Part shown: positions 1 to 7,050 of the stretch, in pieces
Layout: each line of letters opens with the position of its first letter
How positions within the stretch are numbered: position 1 is the stretch's first letter
NCBI GenBank assembly: GCA_002686195.1
Contig: NZAS01000228.1
Coordinates: 1-7,141, forward strand
DNA from: Candidatus Pacearchaeota archaeon
GTDB taxonomy: Archaea; Nanoarchaeota; Nanoarchaeia; Pacearchaeales; GW2011-AR1
Reading direction: 5' to 3'
Length of the DNA: 7,141 nucleotides
Position numbers and translations under genes: made by a program
The notes under the pieces: model-generated
What the model was told of the DNA's origin: nothing
Databases searched by the model: none
The model's input: only the letters and a program-made list of their open reading frames with translations

Positions 1-912
1 AAGTCTCCCGCAGATATTGATATATGCTATACTCTTCCTAAAAATTTCAAAAGAAGGTTCGCTGGTGGAAGCAGCATTAAAGCTGCTATATATAATTATG
101 AGACAAGCATAACGCCAAAAGAGTGGCAGAAAGACCTGGACGTTCTTGATTTAATACTGCCATCTAGCCAATTTTCCAAAAAAGTATTTTTAAAAAATGG
201 GTGGCCAGAAGAAAAGATGCGCGTTATACCGCTAGGTATAAACCCGGACCTATTTATGGACGATAGAGTATGTAGGCTTAGCACAGACAAAAAATTTAGG
301 TTTTTAAACATATCTATACCACATTACAGAAAAAATATAGGCCTGCTAGTTGACGCATACTATAGAGCTTTCTCTGAGAAAGATGATGTGTGCTTAGTAA
401 TTAAGACAAGCTTTGATAAGCCAAAATTTAAATTTGAGTGTGATGTAAAAAAAGAAATCATAAAAGTACAAAATAAATATAAAGACAGAGGCCTTCCTCA
501 GGTTGAGATAATAGTTAAAAAATTCGTTAGTTTGACGCCGCTTTATAATGCATGTCATTCGTTAGTAAGCGCAACTTCGTCTGAGGGCTTTGGGCTGCCG
601 CTATTAGAGGGTATGGCTGCGAATAAGGTTGTTATAGCGCCAAATTGCACTGGCCAATCTGATTTTATGAACAATGATAATTCTATACCGGTTAAGTTTT
701 CTGAAATAAAAGCTGGAAATAAATATCAATATTGGCGGCCACACCCAAGTGCTACAACTTTTTTGCCGGACGTACAGTCTCTTGCTGATAATATGCTGTT
801 TGTTTATAATAATTATAAAGAAACAAGAAATCGCCTTATTCCTGAGATGGAAAAAACATCCAAAATTTTTACTTGGGAAAATTCAGCGAAAAAAATAGCA
901 GGGCTGTCATGA
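1..912 (+). CDS. GT4-type glycosyltransferase, 5'-truncated by window edge
   Basis: The frame is open from base 1 and runs without a stop to TGA at 910-912, giving 303 visible residues. The first in-frame ATG (217) is internal, because family-like sequence lies before it (a PSSQFSKKVF stretch), so the true start is upstream of the window. What is visible is the end of the N-terminal Rossmann domain, the interdomain motif VIPLGINPDLF (start of the nucleotide-sugar-binding domain), a basic HYRKN motif where the donor-phosphate-binding Arg/Lys usually sit, and SSEGFGLPLLEGMAANK with an intact Glu-x7-Glu (Glu codons at 583 and 607). These are hallmarks of GT4 retaining glycosyltransferases, which move a sugar from a nucleotide donor to a glycan acceptor in the cytoplasm. 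No membrane segment is visible. The stop overlaps the next start (ATGA). Family assignment is firm; donor and acceptor cannot be told. Confidence 0.93.
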   Translation, partial: KSPADIDICYTLPKNFKRRFAGGSSIKAAIYNYETSITPKEWQKDLDVLDLILPSSQFSKKVFLKNGWPEEKMRVIPLGINPDLFMDDRVCRLSTDKKFRFLNISIPHYRKNIGLLVDAYYRAFSEKDDVCLVIKTSFDKPKFKFECDVKKEIIKVQNKYKDRGLPQVEIIVKKFVSLTPLYNACHSLVSATSSEGFGLPLLEGMAANKVVIAPNCTGQSDFMNNDNSIPVKFSEIKAGNKYQYWRPHPSATTFLPDVQSLADNMLFVYNNYKETRNRLIPEMEKTSKIFTWENSAKKIAGLS

Positions 913-2531
913 AAATTTTTAATTCTGGAATTAACACACACTGGGTTGGTAAAAATTTTCTTATTGATAAAAGCAAGATAATTCTAAGGTCGTTATCTCA
1001 TATAGAGCATGAAGTTTCTATACCAAAAAGCGATAAAATAACCATAACTTTGATTGCCAAGAGAAGAACCGGGTCTGGCTTGACTGGCTTTAAAATTTTT
1101 AATAAAAAAATTGTTTTGCTTGATAAAATTCAAAAGGTTAAGAGCTCCGGCTTAATAGAGTATAAATTTGAGTTTAGCAACTCTTCTAATTTGTCTGATT
1201 TTATACTTAGATTATATAGACCAAAAAATTCATCCGGAACAATTGAAATAAGCAAGTTAACTATAGATTATCAATTCGACAAAGTTTCTGTTCCGGTTAG
1301 AAAACTTAATGATGATTTCAGCCCAGATCAACAAGAGCGTGAAAAGCCGGGTAATAATTTGTTTTTGAAATATAAGGATGGCAAATCTAAAGTAGCCTTC
1401 ATCGTCCCTTATTCTATATATGGTGGGGCAGAGGTTTATATTAAAAATATAATAACTAAGCTAAACAAGAATATTTTTGACATATCTATTGTGTTTTTAA
1501 AAAATAATAAACTTTATTTTTTAATGGAAGATAAAAGAGTTGCTAAATATAATATAAAGTCAGATAATCATTTAGAGGTCCATCTTTCTTCTCAAAATTA
1601 CGATCATATTATATATTATAATAGCCTTGGGCTTTATAATAAATTAATAAGCATGAAAAAGGATGATAAATTTTTTTCCAAATTACATGAAATATATCAT
1701 AGCGACTTTTACTGGCCAGATTCGCTTTGTTTGATGAAAGATAGAAAATATATATCTAGCTTGTTCACGGTTTCCCCATTTTTATGTGAAAGTGTTGATA
1801 TTCCTATCGGAGCTAGAAAGGTCCATGCTCCAGTTGGAATAGATATTGACAAATTTGGCAATAAAGATTTTCATTATTTTGAAAATAATTTTTTGAGAAA
1901 AGTGCCGGGTCTGGATAATACTTTTTTGGGTAAAACTAAAAAAAATATAGTCTCTGTATCTAGATTATCTAAAGAAAAGAATGTCGATTATATTTTAGAC
2001 ATAGCGGAGGCTTTGCATGACTTTAATTTTATTATAATAGGCGATGGTAATCAGATGAGCCGACTTGTAAAGAGAGCTTGTAGCTTTGATATAAAGAATG
2101 TATTTTTTGCAGGGTTTACAAAAGATATTTACAAGATCCTTCCGTTTTTTGATGCGTTTTTGCTAACATCTGCTTGCAAGGAGGGAACCCCGATCTCTAT
2201 TTTAGAAGCTATGGCGTCTAAAGTTCCGGTATTCACTACAATGGTGGGAAACATAGACACGATTATTGTTAATGATGAAAATGGATTTTCATTAAACGGC
2301 AATCTTGCAAATGATTCTATAAAAATAAAGAAATTGCTAAAAGAAAGCCTTAAAAATAAGCTTTCTTTAGATAAAATAAAGAATAATGCGTTTGAGTTTG
2401 TTTCATCTAATCATAATTCCTTTGATATATGCAATATTTTTTCTGAAAATCTATTAGATGATTTTAATTCTGATTTTTTCATTCTAAATGATGAAGATAG
2501 AGGCAGGGTTTTGCCCGGGTATTATGTATGA
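909..2531 (+). CDS. GT4-type glycosyltransferase with extra N-terminal beta-rich domain
   Basis: This gene encodes 540 residues, long for a single GT4 enzyme (commonly about 350-400). The start at ATG 909 is chosen because it forms an ATGA overlap with the preceding stop and has AGGG just upstream; an in-frame TTG at 873 would overlap the previous gene by 40 bases. Residues from about 1 to 130 show alternating hydrophobic strands with many Ser, Asn and Lys and resemble a beta-sandwich or carbohydrate-binding module; this is inference. A charged linker follows (about 131-160). The GT4 core then begins at residue 161 (KVAFIVPYSIYGGAE, with GGAE at 172-175). SRLSKEK at 351-357 supplies the conserved Arg and Lys, and IIIGDG follows. 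CKEGTPISILEAM carries the intact Glu425-x7-Glu433. Catalysis as a retaining sugar transferase is expected in the cytoplasm. It overlaps the next gene by 4 bases. Confidence 0.92.
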   Translation: MKIFNSGINTHWVGKNFLIDKSKIILRSLSHIEHEVSIPKSDKITITLIAKRRTGSGLTGFKIFNKKIVLLDKIQKVKSSGLIEYKFEFSNSSNLSDFILRLYRPKNSSGTIEISKLTIDYQFDKVSVPVRKLNDDFSPDQQEREKPGNNLFLKYKDGKSKVAFIVPYSIYGGAEVYIKNIITKLNKNIFDISIVFLKNNKLYFLMEDKRVAKYNIKSDNHLEVHLSSQNYDHIIYYNSLGLYNKLISMKKDDKFFSKLHEIYHSDFYWPDSLCLMKDRKYISSLFTVSPFLCESVDIPIGARKVHAPVGIDIDKFGNKDFHYFENNFLRKVPGLDNTFLGKTKKNIVSVSRLSKEKNVDYILDIAEALHDFNFIIIGDGNQMSRLVKRACSFDIKNVFFAGFTKDIYKILPFFDAFLLTSACKEGTPISILEAMASKVPVFTTMVGNIDTIIVNDENGFSLNGNLANDSIKIKKLLKESLKNKLSLDKIKNNAFEFVSSNHNSFDICNIFSENLLDDFNSDFFILNDEDRGRVLPGYYV

Positions 2532-3646
2532 GCAATAAAGCAGTTAGGTTTTTTGGTCCAGTTAGAAACCATACTGGTTATGGGAATGCAGTTGGTAACT
2601 TTGCCCTTGCTTTCTCAAAGTCCTCTATAGACACAAAGTTTTGTTTTTCAGAAAAAGATACGAAGAGTAACAAGGACTTAATTAGCAGATTAAAAGTATA
2701 TAATGGCAGCTGCGGCATAGACTTTTATATACACCCCCCACCATGGGATAGGCATAAGAGTAGCAACTATAAAATAGGATATTTTTATTGGGAGGCGGAT
2801 CGTCTTCCTAGCTTTTGGATTAAAAAAATAAATTCTGTTAATGAGCTCTGGGTTCCGTGCAATTTGGTAAGGAAGGCGTGCATATCTGCCGGGTTCAAAG
2901 GGCCGATAGAGGTTCTTCCAACTCCAATAGAGCAGTGGGAGTCGTCAGAGAGAGTGCTTATACCAAGCCCTCATGATGAGGGCTTGTGTATTAGTGATAA
3001 TATTTTTAAATTTTATTCGATATTTCAATGGCACCATAGAAAGGGGCCGGATATTCTTTTGAAAACTTATTGGGATGAGTTTGGAATAAACGATAATGTT
3101 GTATTGATATTAAAAGTCAATCCACTTAGCAAGAGTTCTGTTAGTGCGATTAAAAATGATATTTACAATATAAAAAGAAGCATGAAGAGAAAATATTATG
3201 CACCAGTATATATTATTGACAATATAGTGTCAGTTGAGAAAATAAGAGCCATTCATGATTTATGTCATGCCTATGTATCCCCACATAGAGGAGAGGGGTG
3301 GGGGCTGCCAATTCATGACGCTATGTATTCTGGAAATAATGTAATTGTTACAAAATTTGGAGGAATAACTGAATTTTTATCAAATCGTAATTCAAATATC
3401 ATAACACATCATATTGTTCCCGTAACAAATATGGATTGGTCTCCGTATATTTATAATAGATCTCAAAAATGGGCAAAGCCCAGTAAGATATCTTTATCTT
3501 CGCAAATGAGGGAGGTATATGATAAATATAATTCAAAGACAATGTGTCTAAAGAGAGAAAAAGCAAGAGAGCTTGCTTTATCCATGTCTATTGACTCTGT
3601 TTCTAAGAAAATAGAAAAGTTACTGAGGAGGGGCAGGAGTGTCTAA
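2528..3646 (+). CDS. GT4-type glycosyltransferase (E-x7-D variant)
   Basis: The product is 372 residues, a normal length for the family. ATG 2528 overlaps the upstream TGA as ATGA; a short GGG about 8 bases upstream is the only Shine-Dalgarno-like signal, so coupling to upstream translation is likely. The N-terminus has the glycine motif HTGYGNAVGNFALAF (residues 15-29). It is followed by GYFYWEADRLP (84-94), ELWVPCN and VLPTPIE, all typical of bacterial GT4 enzymes at the acceptor-domain end and domain hinge. The C-terminal half has FQWHHRKGPDILL (166-178), with the basic RKG motif, and GEGWGLPIHDAM. In the last of these the second acidic residue is Asp264 rather than Glu, eight positions after Glu256. 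A sugar-transfer role is well supported, but the donor is unknown. A strong palindrome lies inside the gene at 2964-2986. Its end overlaps the next gene by 8 bases. Confidence 0.9.
   Translation: MSNKAVRFFGPVRNHTGYGNAVGNFALAFSKSSIDTKFCFSEKDTKSNKDLISRLKVYNGSCGIDFYIHPPPWDRHKSSNYKIGYFYWEADRLPSFWIKKINSVNELWVPCNLVRKACISAGFKGPIEVLPTPIEQWESSERVLIPSPHDEGLCISDNIFKFYSIFQWHHRKGPDILLKTYWDEFGINDNVVLILKVNPLSKSSVSAIKNDIYNIKRSMKRKYYAPVYIIDNIVSVEKIRAIHDLCHAYVSPHRGEGWGLPIHDAMYSGNNVIVTKFGGITEFLSNRNSNIITHHIVPVTNMDWSPYIYNRSQKWAKPSKISLSSQMREVYDKYNSKTMCLKREKARELALSMSIDSVSKKIEKLLRRGRSV
2964..2986. repeat. Perfect 11-bp inverted repeat inside a glycosyltransferase gene
   Basis: The arms CAAGCCCTCAT (2964-2974) and ATGAGGGCTTG (2976-2986) are exact reverse complements around one central G. 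As RNA this would fold as a 9-bp stem with a 5-base ATGAT loop, GC-rich in an otherwise AT-rich gene. It encodes residues of about 146-153 of the glycosyltransferase, in the likely linker between its two domains. No run of T follows, so it is not a classical terminator. Whether it has a function is unknown. Confidence 0.7.
3626..3631 (+). promoter_or_regulatory. Ribosome binding site AGGAGG deciding a GTG start
   Basis: A perfect AGGAGG lies inside the end of the preceding gene, 7 bases before GTG at 3639. It is the strongest Shine-Dalgarno on the plus strand of the window and fixes this non-ATG start. No in-frame ATG lies near enough downstream to preserve the conserved N-terminus. Confidence 0.8.
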
Positions 3647-4574
3647 GGTTAGAAAGCTAAATATATGTGATTGGTATGTTCACCAGGGGCATCAATATGA
3701 GTTTTTTAAAACTGGTCATAAATTTCATTTATTTTCAACCGGCGGAGAACCCGCCAGGTGGAACAGGAACCACAGGCCTTTGAATAAAAATATTTTTTTG
3801 CAGAAAGAATCTTCGGCTGCTAGAAAAAATATGGATATTGTAATGGTCAGATCTCCGATAAATAAAGCTAGATATTCTAAATTTAGAGCTAGGGGGGCAA
3901 GAGGAGTGGCTGTGGTTCAAACAGTTGATCCATTTTCTATACCTCAGTGGGTTAAGCATGTAGTTTGGAATTCTTATGTGTCTATGAAAAATAATAGCAA
4001 GAGGTTCCCTGGAAAAAAACATTATTATATACCGCATGGATATGACCCTAGAGAGTTTTTTGATATGGGAAAAGAAAGAAATAAAAAAATACTAACTGTT
4101 GCGAATTCTTTTAAAAAAAGAAGAAAAATAATGGGGCTTGATCTGTGGAGCTATATAGAGAGCAACTTTGATGAATGTGATATTTTTGGACATGATAATG
4201 AAGATATAAAGAAGGGGATTAGAAGGGCGCACAGCCTTGAGGAGCTTTTGGATATATATAATACATATGGAATATATGTAAATACAACAATTAAGTCTGC
4301 TATGCCCAGATCCAGAGCTGAGGCTGCTATGTGCGGAATGCCAATTGTCTCTACAAATAATTATGATGTAAATATGTATTTTAAGCACAAAAAAAGCGCC
4401 ATATTAACAAACAATAAAAGTGAAATGGTTAGGTGCATAAAGATGCTGTTAGAGTCCAAGCAGATGAGGGAGGACTATGGCGGTGCAGCCAGAGAAGTTG
4501 CTGTAAAAAACTTTGGAATAAAAGATTATTTAAATAGATGGGATAAAGTATTTAGAGATGTTATTGGATTATAG
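3639..4574 (+). CDS. Divergent GT4-like glycosyltransferase lacking the first catalytic-motif Glu
   Basis: The gene encodes 311 residues from a GTG start set by an ideal AGGAGG, overlapping the previous gene by 8 bases. The N-terminus CDWYVHQGHQYEFFKTGH is not the usual glycine-rich GT4 opening. It is followed by VMVRSP (68-73) and VVQTVDPF (92-99), suggesting a shortened acceptor domain. YYIPHGYDPREFF (129-141) marks the domain hinge, and ILTVANSFKKRRKIMG (from 151) is the start of the donor domain with its basic cluster. The motif SAMPRSRAEAAMCGMPIVST corresponds to the family's E-x7-E region, but Ser220 stands where the first Glu is expected, while Glu228 is kept. The fold and a sugar-transfer role are reasonable inferences from the C-terminal half. 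The missing Glu leaves the exact activity, or even catalytic competence, uncertain. It ends with TAG five bases before the next gene. Confidence 0.82.
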   Translation: MSKVRKLNICDWYVHQGHQYEFFKTGHKFHLFSTGGEPARWNRNHRPLNKNIFLQKESSAARKNMDIVMVRSPINKARYSKFRARGARGVAVVQTVDPFSIPQWVKHVVWNSYVSMKNNSKRFPGKKHYYIPHGYDPREFFDMGKERNKKILTVANSFKKRRKIMGLDLWSYIESNFDECDIFGHDNEDIKKGIRRAHSLEELLDIYNTYGIYVNTTIKSAMPRSRAEAAMCGMPIVSTNNYDVNMYFKHKKSAILTNNKSEMVRCIKMLLESKQMREDYGGAAREVAVKNFGIKDYLNRWDKVFRDVIGL

Positions 4575-4579
4575 TAAAT

Positions 4580-5446
4580 ATGAAAAAAGTTTTGGCAATA
4601 ACAGATTCTTATAGGTGGGCTACATACTTCCGTGCAAAAAATTTAGAAAAAAATTTAAAAAATTTTAATTTTTCTATAATTTCTTTTCATGACATAGAAG
4701 GCGTCAATTTTAATGACTTTGATATCGTCTATGTTCTTAACTGGCCCATCTATTCTTATGTTAGGAATAAGATAAAGAAGGGCAGGAACTACAGGCTTGT
4801 AACCGGCGTGTCAAGTCATGTGGGCAGGCCAAATGCGAACAAGATGAAGCCCTTTTTTAAAATTTTTGACAAGGTGGGTTTATCTAATAAAATTTTGTTT
4901 GATGAATTTAAAAAAGCTGGTATAAAAAATATATTGTATACGCCATTTGGAGTTGATCATAATATATTTAAAAAAATTACAAATCCTAATGATTATAAGT
5001 TTGTATTTGGGTGGGTTGGTAATAAGTCTAGGAGCGTAAAAAGGTATGCGGAAATAAAGAAGGCCTTCAAAGAGCTTGGGCCAAAATACAAGCTAATAAC
5101 CGTTGGCCAAGACTCTAATTATTCTAGAGAGAAAATGGTTAATTTTTACAATTCAATCGGAACTATTATATGCTACAGCTCCTCTGAGGGAACTCCAAAT
5201 CCAGTGCTGGAGGCGGCGATGTGCGGAAGGGCGGTAATATCTACAAAAGTTGGAAATGTTCCAGAGCTAATGAGGAGCATTAAATATTTTAAACCGGTGT
5301 CTTCTAAGAGATCTTTGCGTATTGCTATAAAAAATCATGCTAATAAGATCGATTTAAATGATGCCGGGTCAAAGGTTCGTAACTCTGCCTTAAGAAGTTG
5401 GACTTGGAAGTTTAGATCAAGAAGATTTGTAGAGCTTTTTAGGTAG
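4580..5446 (+). CDS. Short GT4-type glycosyltransferase
   Basis: The product is 288 residues, compact for the family. It starts at ATG 4580, five bases after the previous stop. No good Shine-Dalgarno is visible (only TTGGA about 12 bases upstream), so initiation probably relies on re-initiation or coupling. The N-terminal domain (1-115) has KVLAITDSYRWATYFRAKNL and FDIVYVLNW and is shorter than usual. The hinge motif is YTPFGVDHNIF (120-130). The donor domain begins at FVFGWVGNKSRSVKRY (141-156), with basic residues in the usual phosphate-binding place. SSSEGTPNPVLEAAMCGRAVIST has the intact pair Glu203-x7-Glu211, followed by KVGNVPELM, a strong GT4 signature. The EAAMCG segment matches that of the preceding gene, hinting at distant shared ancestry. 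A cytoplasmic sugar transferase is well supported, and its substrates are unknown. Confidence 0.9.
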   Translation: MKKVLAITDSYRWATYFRAKNLEKNLKNFNFSIISFHDIEGVNFNDFDIVYVLNWPIYSYVRNKIKKGRNYRLVTGVSSHVGRPNANKMKPFFKIFDKVGLSNKILFDEFKKAGIKNILYTPFGVDHNIFKKITNPNDYKFVFGWVGNKSRSVKRYAEIKKAFKELGPKYKLITVGQDSNYSREKMVNFYNSIGTIICYSSSEGTPNPVLEAAMCGRAVISTKVGNVPELMRSIKYFKPVSSKRSLRIAIKNHANKIDLNDAGSKVRNSALRSWTWKFRSRRFVELFR

Positions 5447-5450
5447 GAAT

Positions 5451-6536
5451 ATGAGAATTTTAATATCAAGTACGCAATATCCGTATCATGGCGGAGCAGC
5501 AACAAATGCTTATGCAATTATAAAAGAGCTAAGAAGAAAGGGGCACACAGTATGCGGTTTGTTTTTTGAAAACGGAGGCGCAAATTGTGATCCTGATAAA
5601 ATAGGCGGTATTTTAAAGTCCAAATCCAAATATAATAATAATGATTTAACAATAAAAATTTCAAGAATTTTAGGCGGCGATCCAGAGGTTGTTCTTGCCA
5701 AAAATTATGGCGCACCCGTTCATTGCAGAGACTTATATTCTAAGGTTAAGATAATATACTTGGTGTCCGGGTCTCCGATGATGATTCCGGCTTCGAAATC
5801 TAAAGTATCGGCTGTAAAATACCTTAGCTATAATGACTCTAAAATCAAAGAAGTTTGTGGAGGAAAAACTTATAATTCGGCAGAATTAGGAGCTATAAAG
5901 TGTAGCGATGCTATAATTTTAAACAGCCTTATATCAAGCAGGCTATTTAATAAAACATATTCTAATTATTTGGGCAGCAAGTTAGTATTTCCACCGCTAG
6001 ATACCTCATACATATCTTCAGCTAAAGCGAGTCGTGGAAAAAGTTTTAGGTCTAGAAATATAGATGTAACGTTTGTATGTTCTAATTTTCATAGAGATGT
6101 TAAAAATGCAGGCTTTGCTAAAAAATTATTTTTACACAAGTCTATTGCTAAAAAAAGCAAGTTTGCCATTGGCGACGGTTACAGGGCCTTCGCTAACGTG
6201 CCCGGCCTGGTCTGTCGCGGCAAAATTAGACATACTGCAGTCATGAATTATCTTGCAAGATCCAGGGTTGTTATATGTCCGTCTTATTTTGATGCATCTC
6301 CAAATGTAATCAGGGAGGCTATTGATTCTGGATGCAATGTTCTTGTATCTAAAAATTGCGGATGGAGTGAAAATTATGGAGAAAGAAGTGTTTGCAGAGA
6401 CGTTTATAGCGTAAGCGAGTGGGCTAGAAAATTATTATATCTTTGTAACGACAAAGTGACTTATTCGAATATTAGTTCAAAAAATAAAATTATAATGAAT
6501 TTAGAAAATTATATTCTAAAAACAATAGTATCATAA
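5451..6536 (+). CDS. GT4-type glycosyltransferase (D-x7-E variant)
   Basis: The product is 361 residues. ATG 5451 lies four bases after the previous stop, with AGGTAGGA (5441-5448) directly upstream overlapping that stop. The N-terminus MRILISSTQYPYHGGAATNAYAI is a textbook GT4 opening, with the glycine-rich loop at 13-16, followed by a helix and GHTVCGLFF. The middle has DAIILNSLISSRLF (153-166) and LVFPPLDTSYI at the hinge. The donor domain starts near NIDVTFVCSNFHRDVKN (203-219). The Glu-x7-Glu region reads SYFDASPNVIREAIDSG, with Asp281 for the first Glu and Glu289 retained, then NVLVSKNCGWSE. A sugar-transferase function is well supported. A GC-rich patch at 6171-6220 uses C-ending codons unlike the rest of the gene. 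Confidence 0.9.
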   Translation: MRILISSTQYPYHGGAATNAYAIIKELRRKGHTVCGLFFENGGANCDPDKIGGILKSKSKYNNNDLTIKISRILGGDPEVVLAKNYGAPVHCRDLYSKVKIIYLVSGSPMMIPASKSKVSAVKYLSYNDSKIKEVCGGKTYNSAELGAIKCSDAIILNSLISSRLFNKTYSNYLGSKLVFPPLDTSYISSAKASRGKSFRSRNIDVTFVCSNFHRDVKNAGFAKKLFLHKSIAKKSKFAIGDGYRAFANVPGLVCRGKIRHTAVMNYLARSRVVICPSYFDASPNVIREAIDSGCNVLVSKNCGWSENYGERSVCRDVYSVSEWARKLLYLCNDKVTYSNISSKNKIIMNLENYILKTIVS

Positions 6537-6555
6537 TTGAGCAAGTGAGATTAAG

Positions 6556-7050
6556 ATGAAGAATGAAAAAGTAGATAATTTTATTAAAAACAGCAATATA
6601 AAAAGCATATATTATTTTCATGCAGATCATTTTGAGCCCACAAGTCTTGATAACAAGGAAATTATATCAGATAAGATTGTTGGTCAGTTCATAAAAGATA
6701 TGAATGCATATAATCACTCCAAAAGAATGTCTTTATTTTATAGGCCTACATTTTCAATTTTATGTAATGATAAAAGAACCGGGCCAGGCTTTCACAGGGT
6801 TGAGAACGATTTTGTTAGTTTTCATAGAAGTAAAAACACGGAAGCTTCTCTAAATATTCTTTCTAGGTTGAAAAAAGAAACGGATCATGAGTTTCAATTA
6901 CACGCTCATCACGAACACTTTACATTTAGTGATGATATGCCCAAAGAAACAAAGAGGGCTTATATAAATAACGATAATAATTATAAATCAGACAGAGACA
7001 GATTATCTTTATATATAAAATTATGCAAAGAGTTCATTTTGCCCTCCTAA
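6556..7050 (+). CDS. Polysaccharide-deacetylase-like protein, probably 3'-truncated
   Basis: The visible frame is 164 residues, starting at ATG 6556 with a weak GTGAGA (6545-6550) upstream and a 19-base gap from the glycosyltransferase operon, which it appears to extend. YYFHADHFEP (19-28) and FQLHAHHEHFTF (114-125) look like the metal-binding Asp-His and His-x-His motifs of NodB/CE4-related carbohydrate enzymes. Such proteins, as I recall them, are nearly twice this length and have further conserved blocks after the His cluster. Here family-like sequence seems to continue to IKLCKEF (154-160), then four unrelated residues and a stop. Bases from about 7035 onward read as a different gene on the other strand, so this copy is likely broken or the contig is chimeric. 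If intact elsewhere, it could remove acetyl groups from, or otherwise modify, the glycan made by its neighbours. Homology is moderately sure; the function is inference. Confidence 0.65.
   Translation: MKNEKVDNFIKNSNIKSIYYFHADHFEPTSLDNKEIISDKIVGQFIKDMNAYNHSKRMSLFYRPTFSILCNDKRTGPGFHRVENDFVSFHRSKNTEASLNILSRLKKETDHEFQLHAHHEHFTFSDDMPKETKRAYINNDNNYKSDRDRLSLYIKLCKEFILPS

Noticed and set aside
217..219. ATG 217 as the start of the first gene
   Set aside because: The same frame is open back to base 1 and encodes family-like sequence before this Met, so it is internal.
873..908. Extended start (TTG at 873) for the second glycosyltransferase
   Set aside because: It would overlap the upstream gene by 40 bases on a weak start codon; ATG 909 gives the ATGA coupling seen again at the next gene and has AGGG upstream.
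2505..2520. GGGTTTTGCCC stretch at the end of the second glycosyltransferase as a terminator
   Set aside because: The stem is three to four pairs at most with no T tract, and the next gene overlaps the stop, so termination here would be out of place.
3741..3755. GGCGG/CCGCC hairpin as a terminator or regulatory stem
   Set aside because: The stem is only five base pairs, lies within coding sequence and is not followed by a T run.
3735..4388. Two minus-strand open frames of about 100 codons opposite the fourth glycosyltransferase
   Set aside because: They are shadows of a strong plus-strand gene, have no family-like motifs, and break the one-direction operon.
5335..5715. Several minus-strand open frames of about 60 codons
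   Set aside because: They lie opposite clear glycosyltransferase motifs, overlap one another, and have Leu/Ser/Phe-rich compositions typical of reading AT-rich genes backwards.
6981..7037. 18-codon minus-strand frame after the AGGAGG
   Set aside because: Although its start is ideal, its body is simply the reverse of the deacetylase-like coding sequence; it is better read as a beheaded gene at a junction than as a real small protein.
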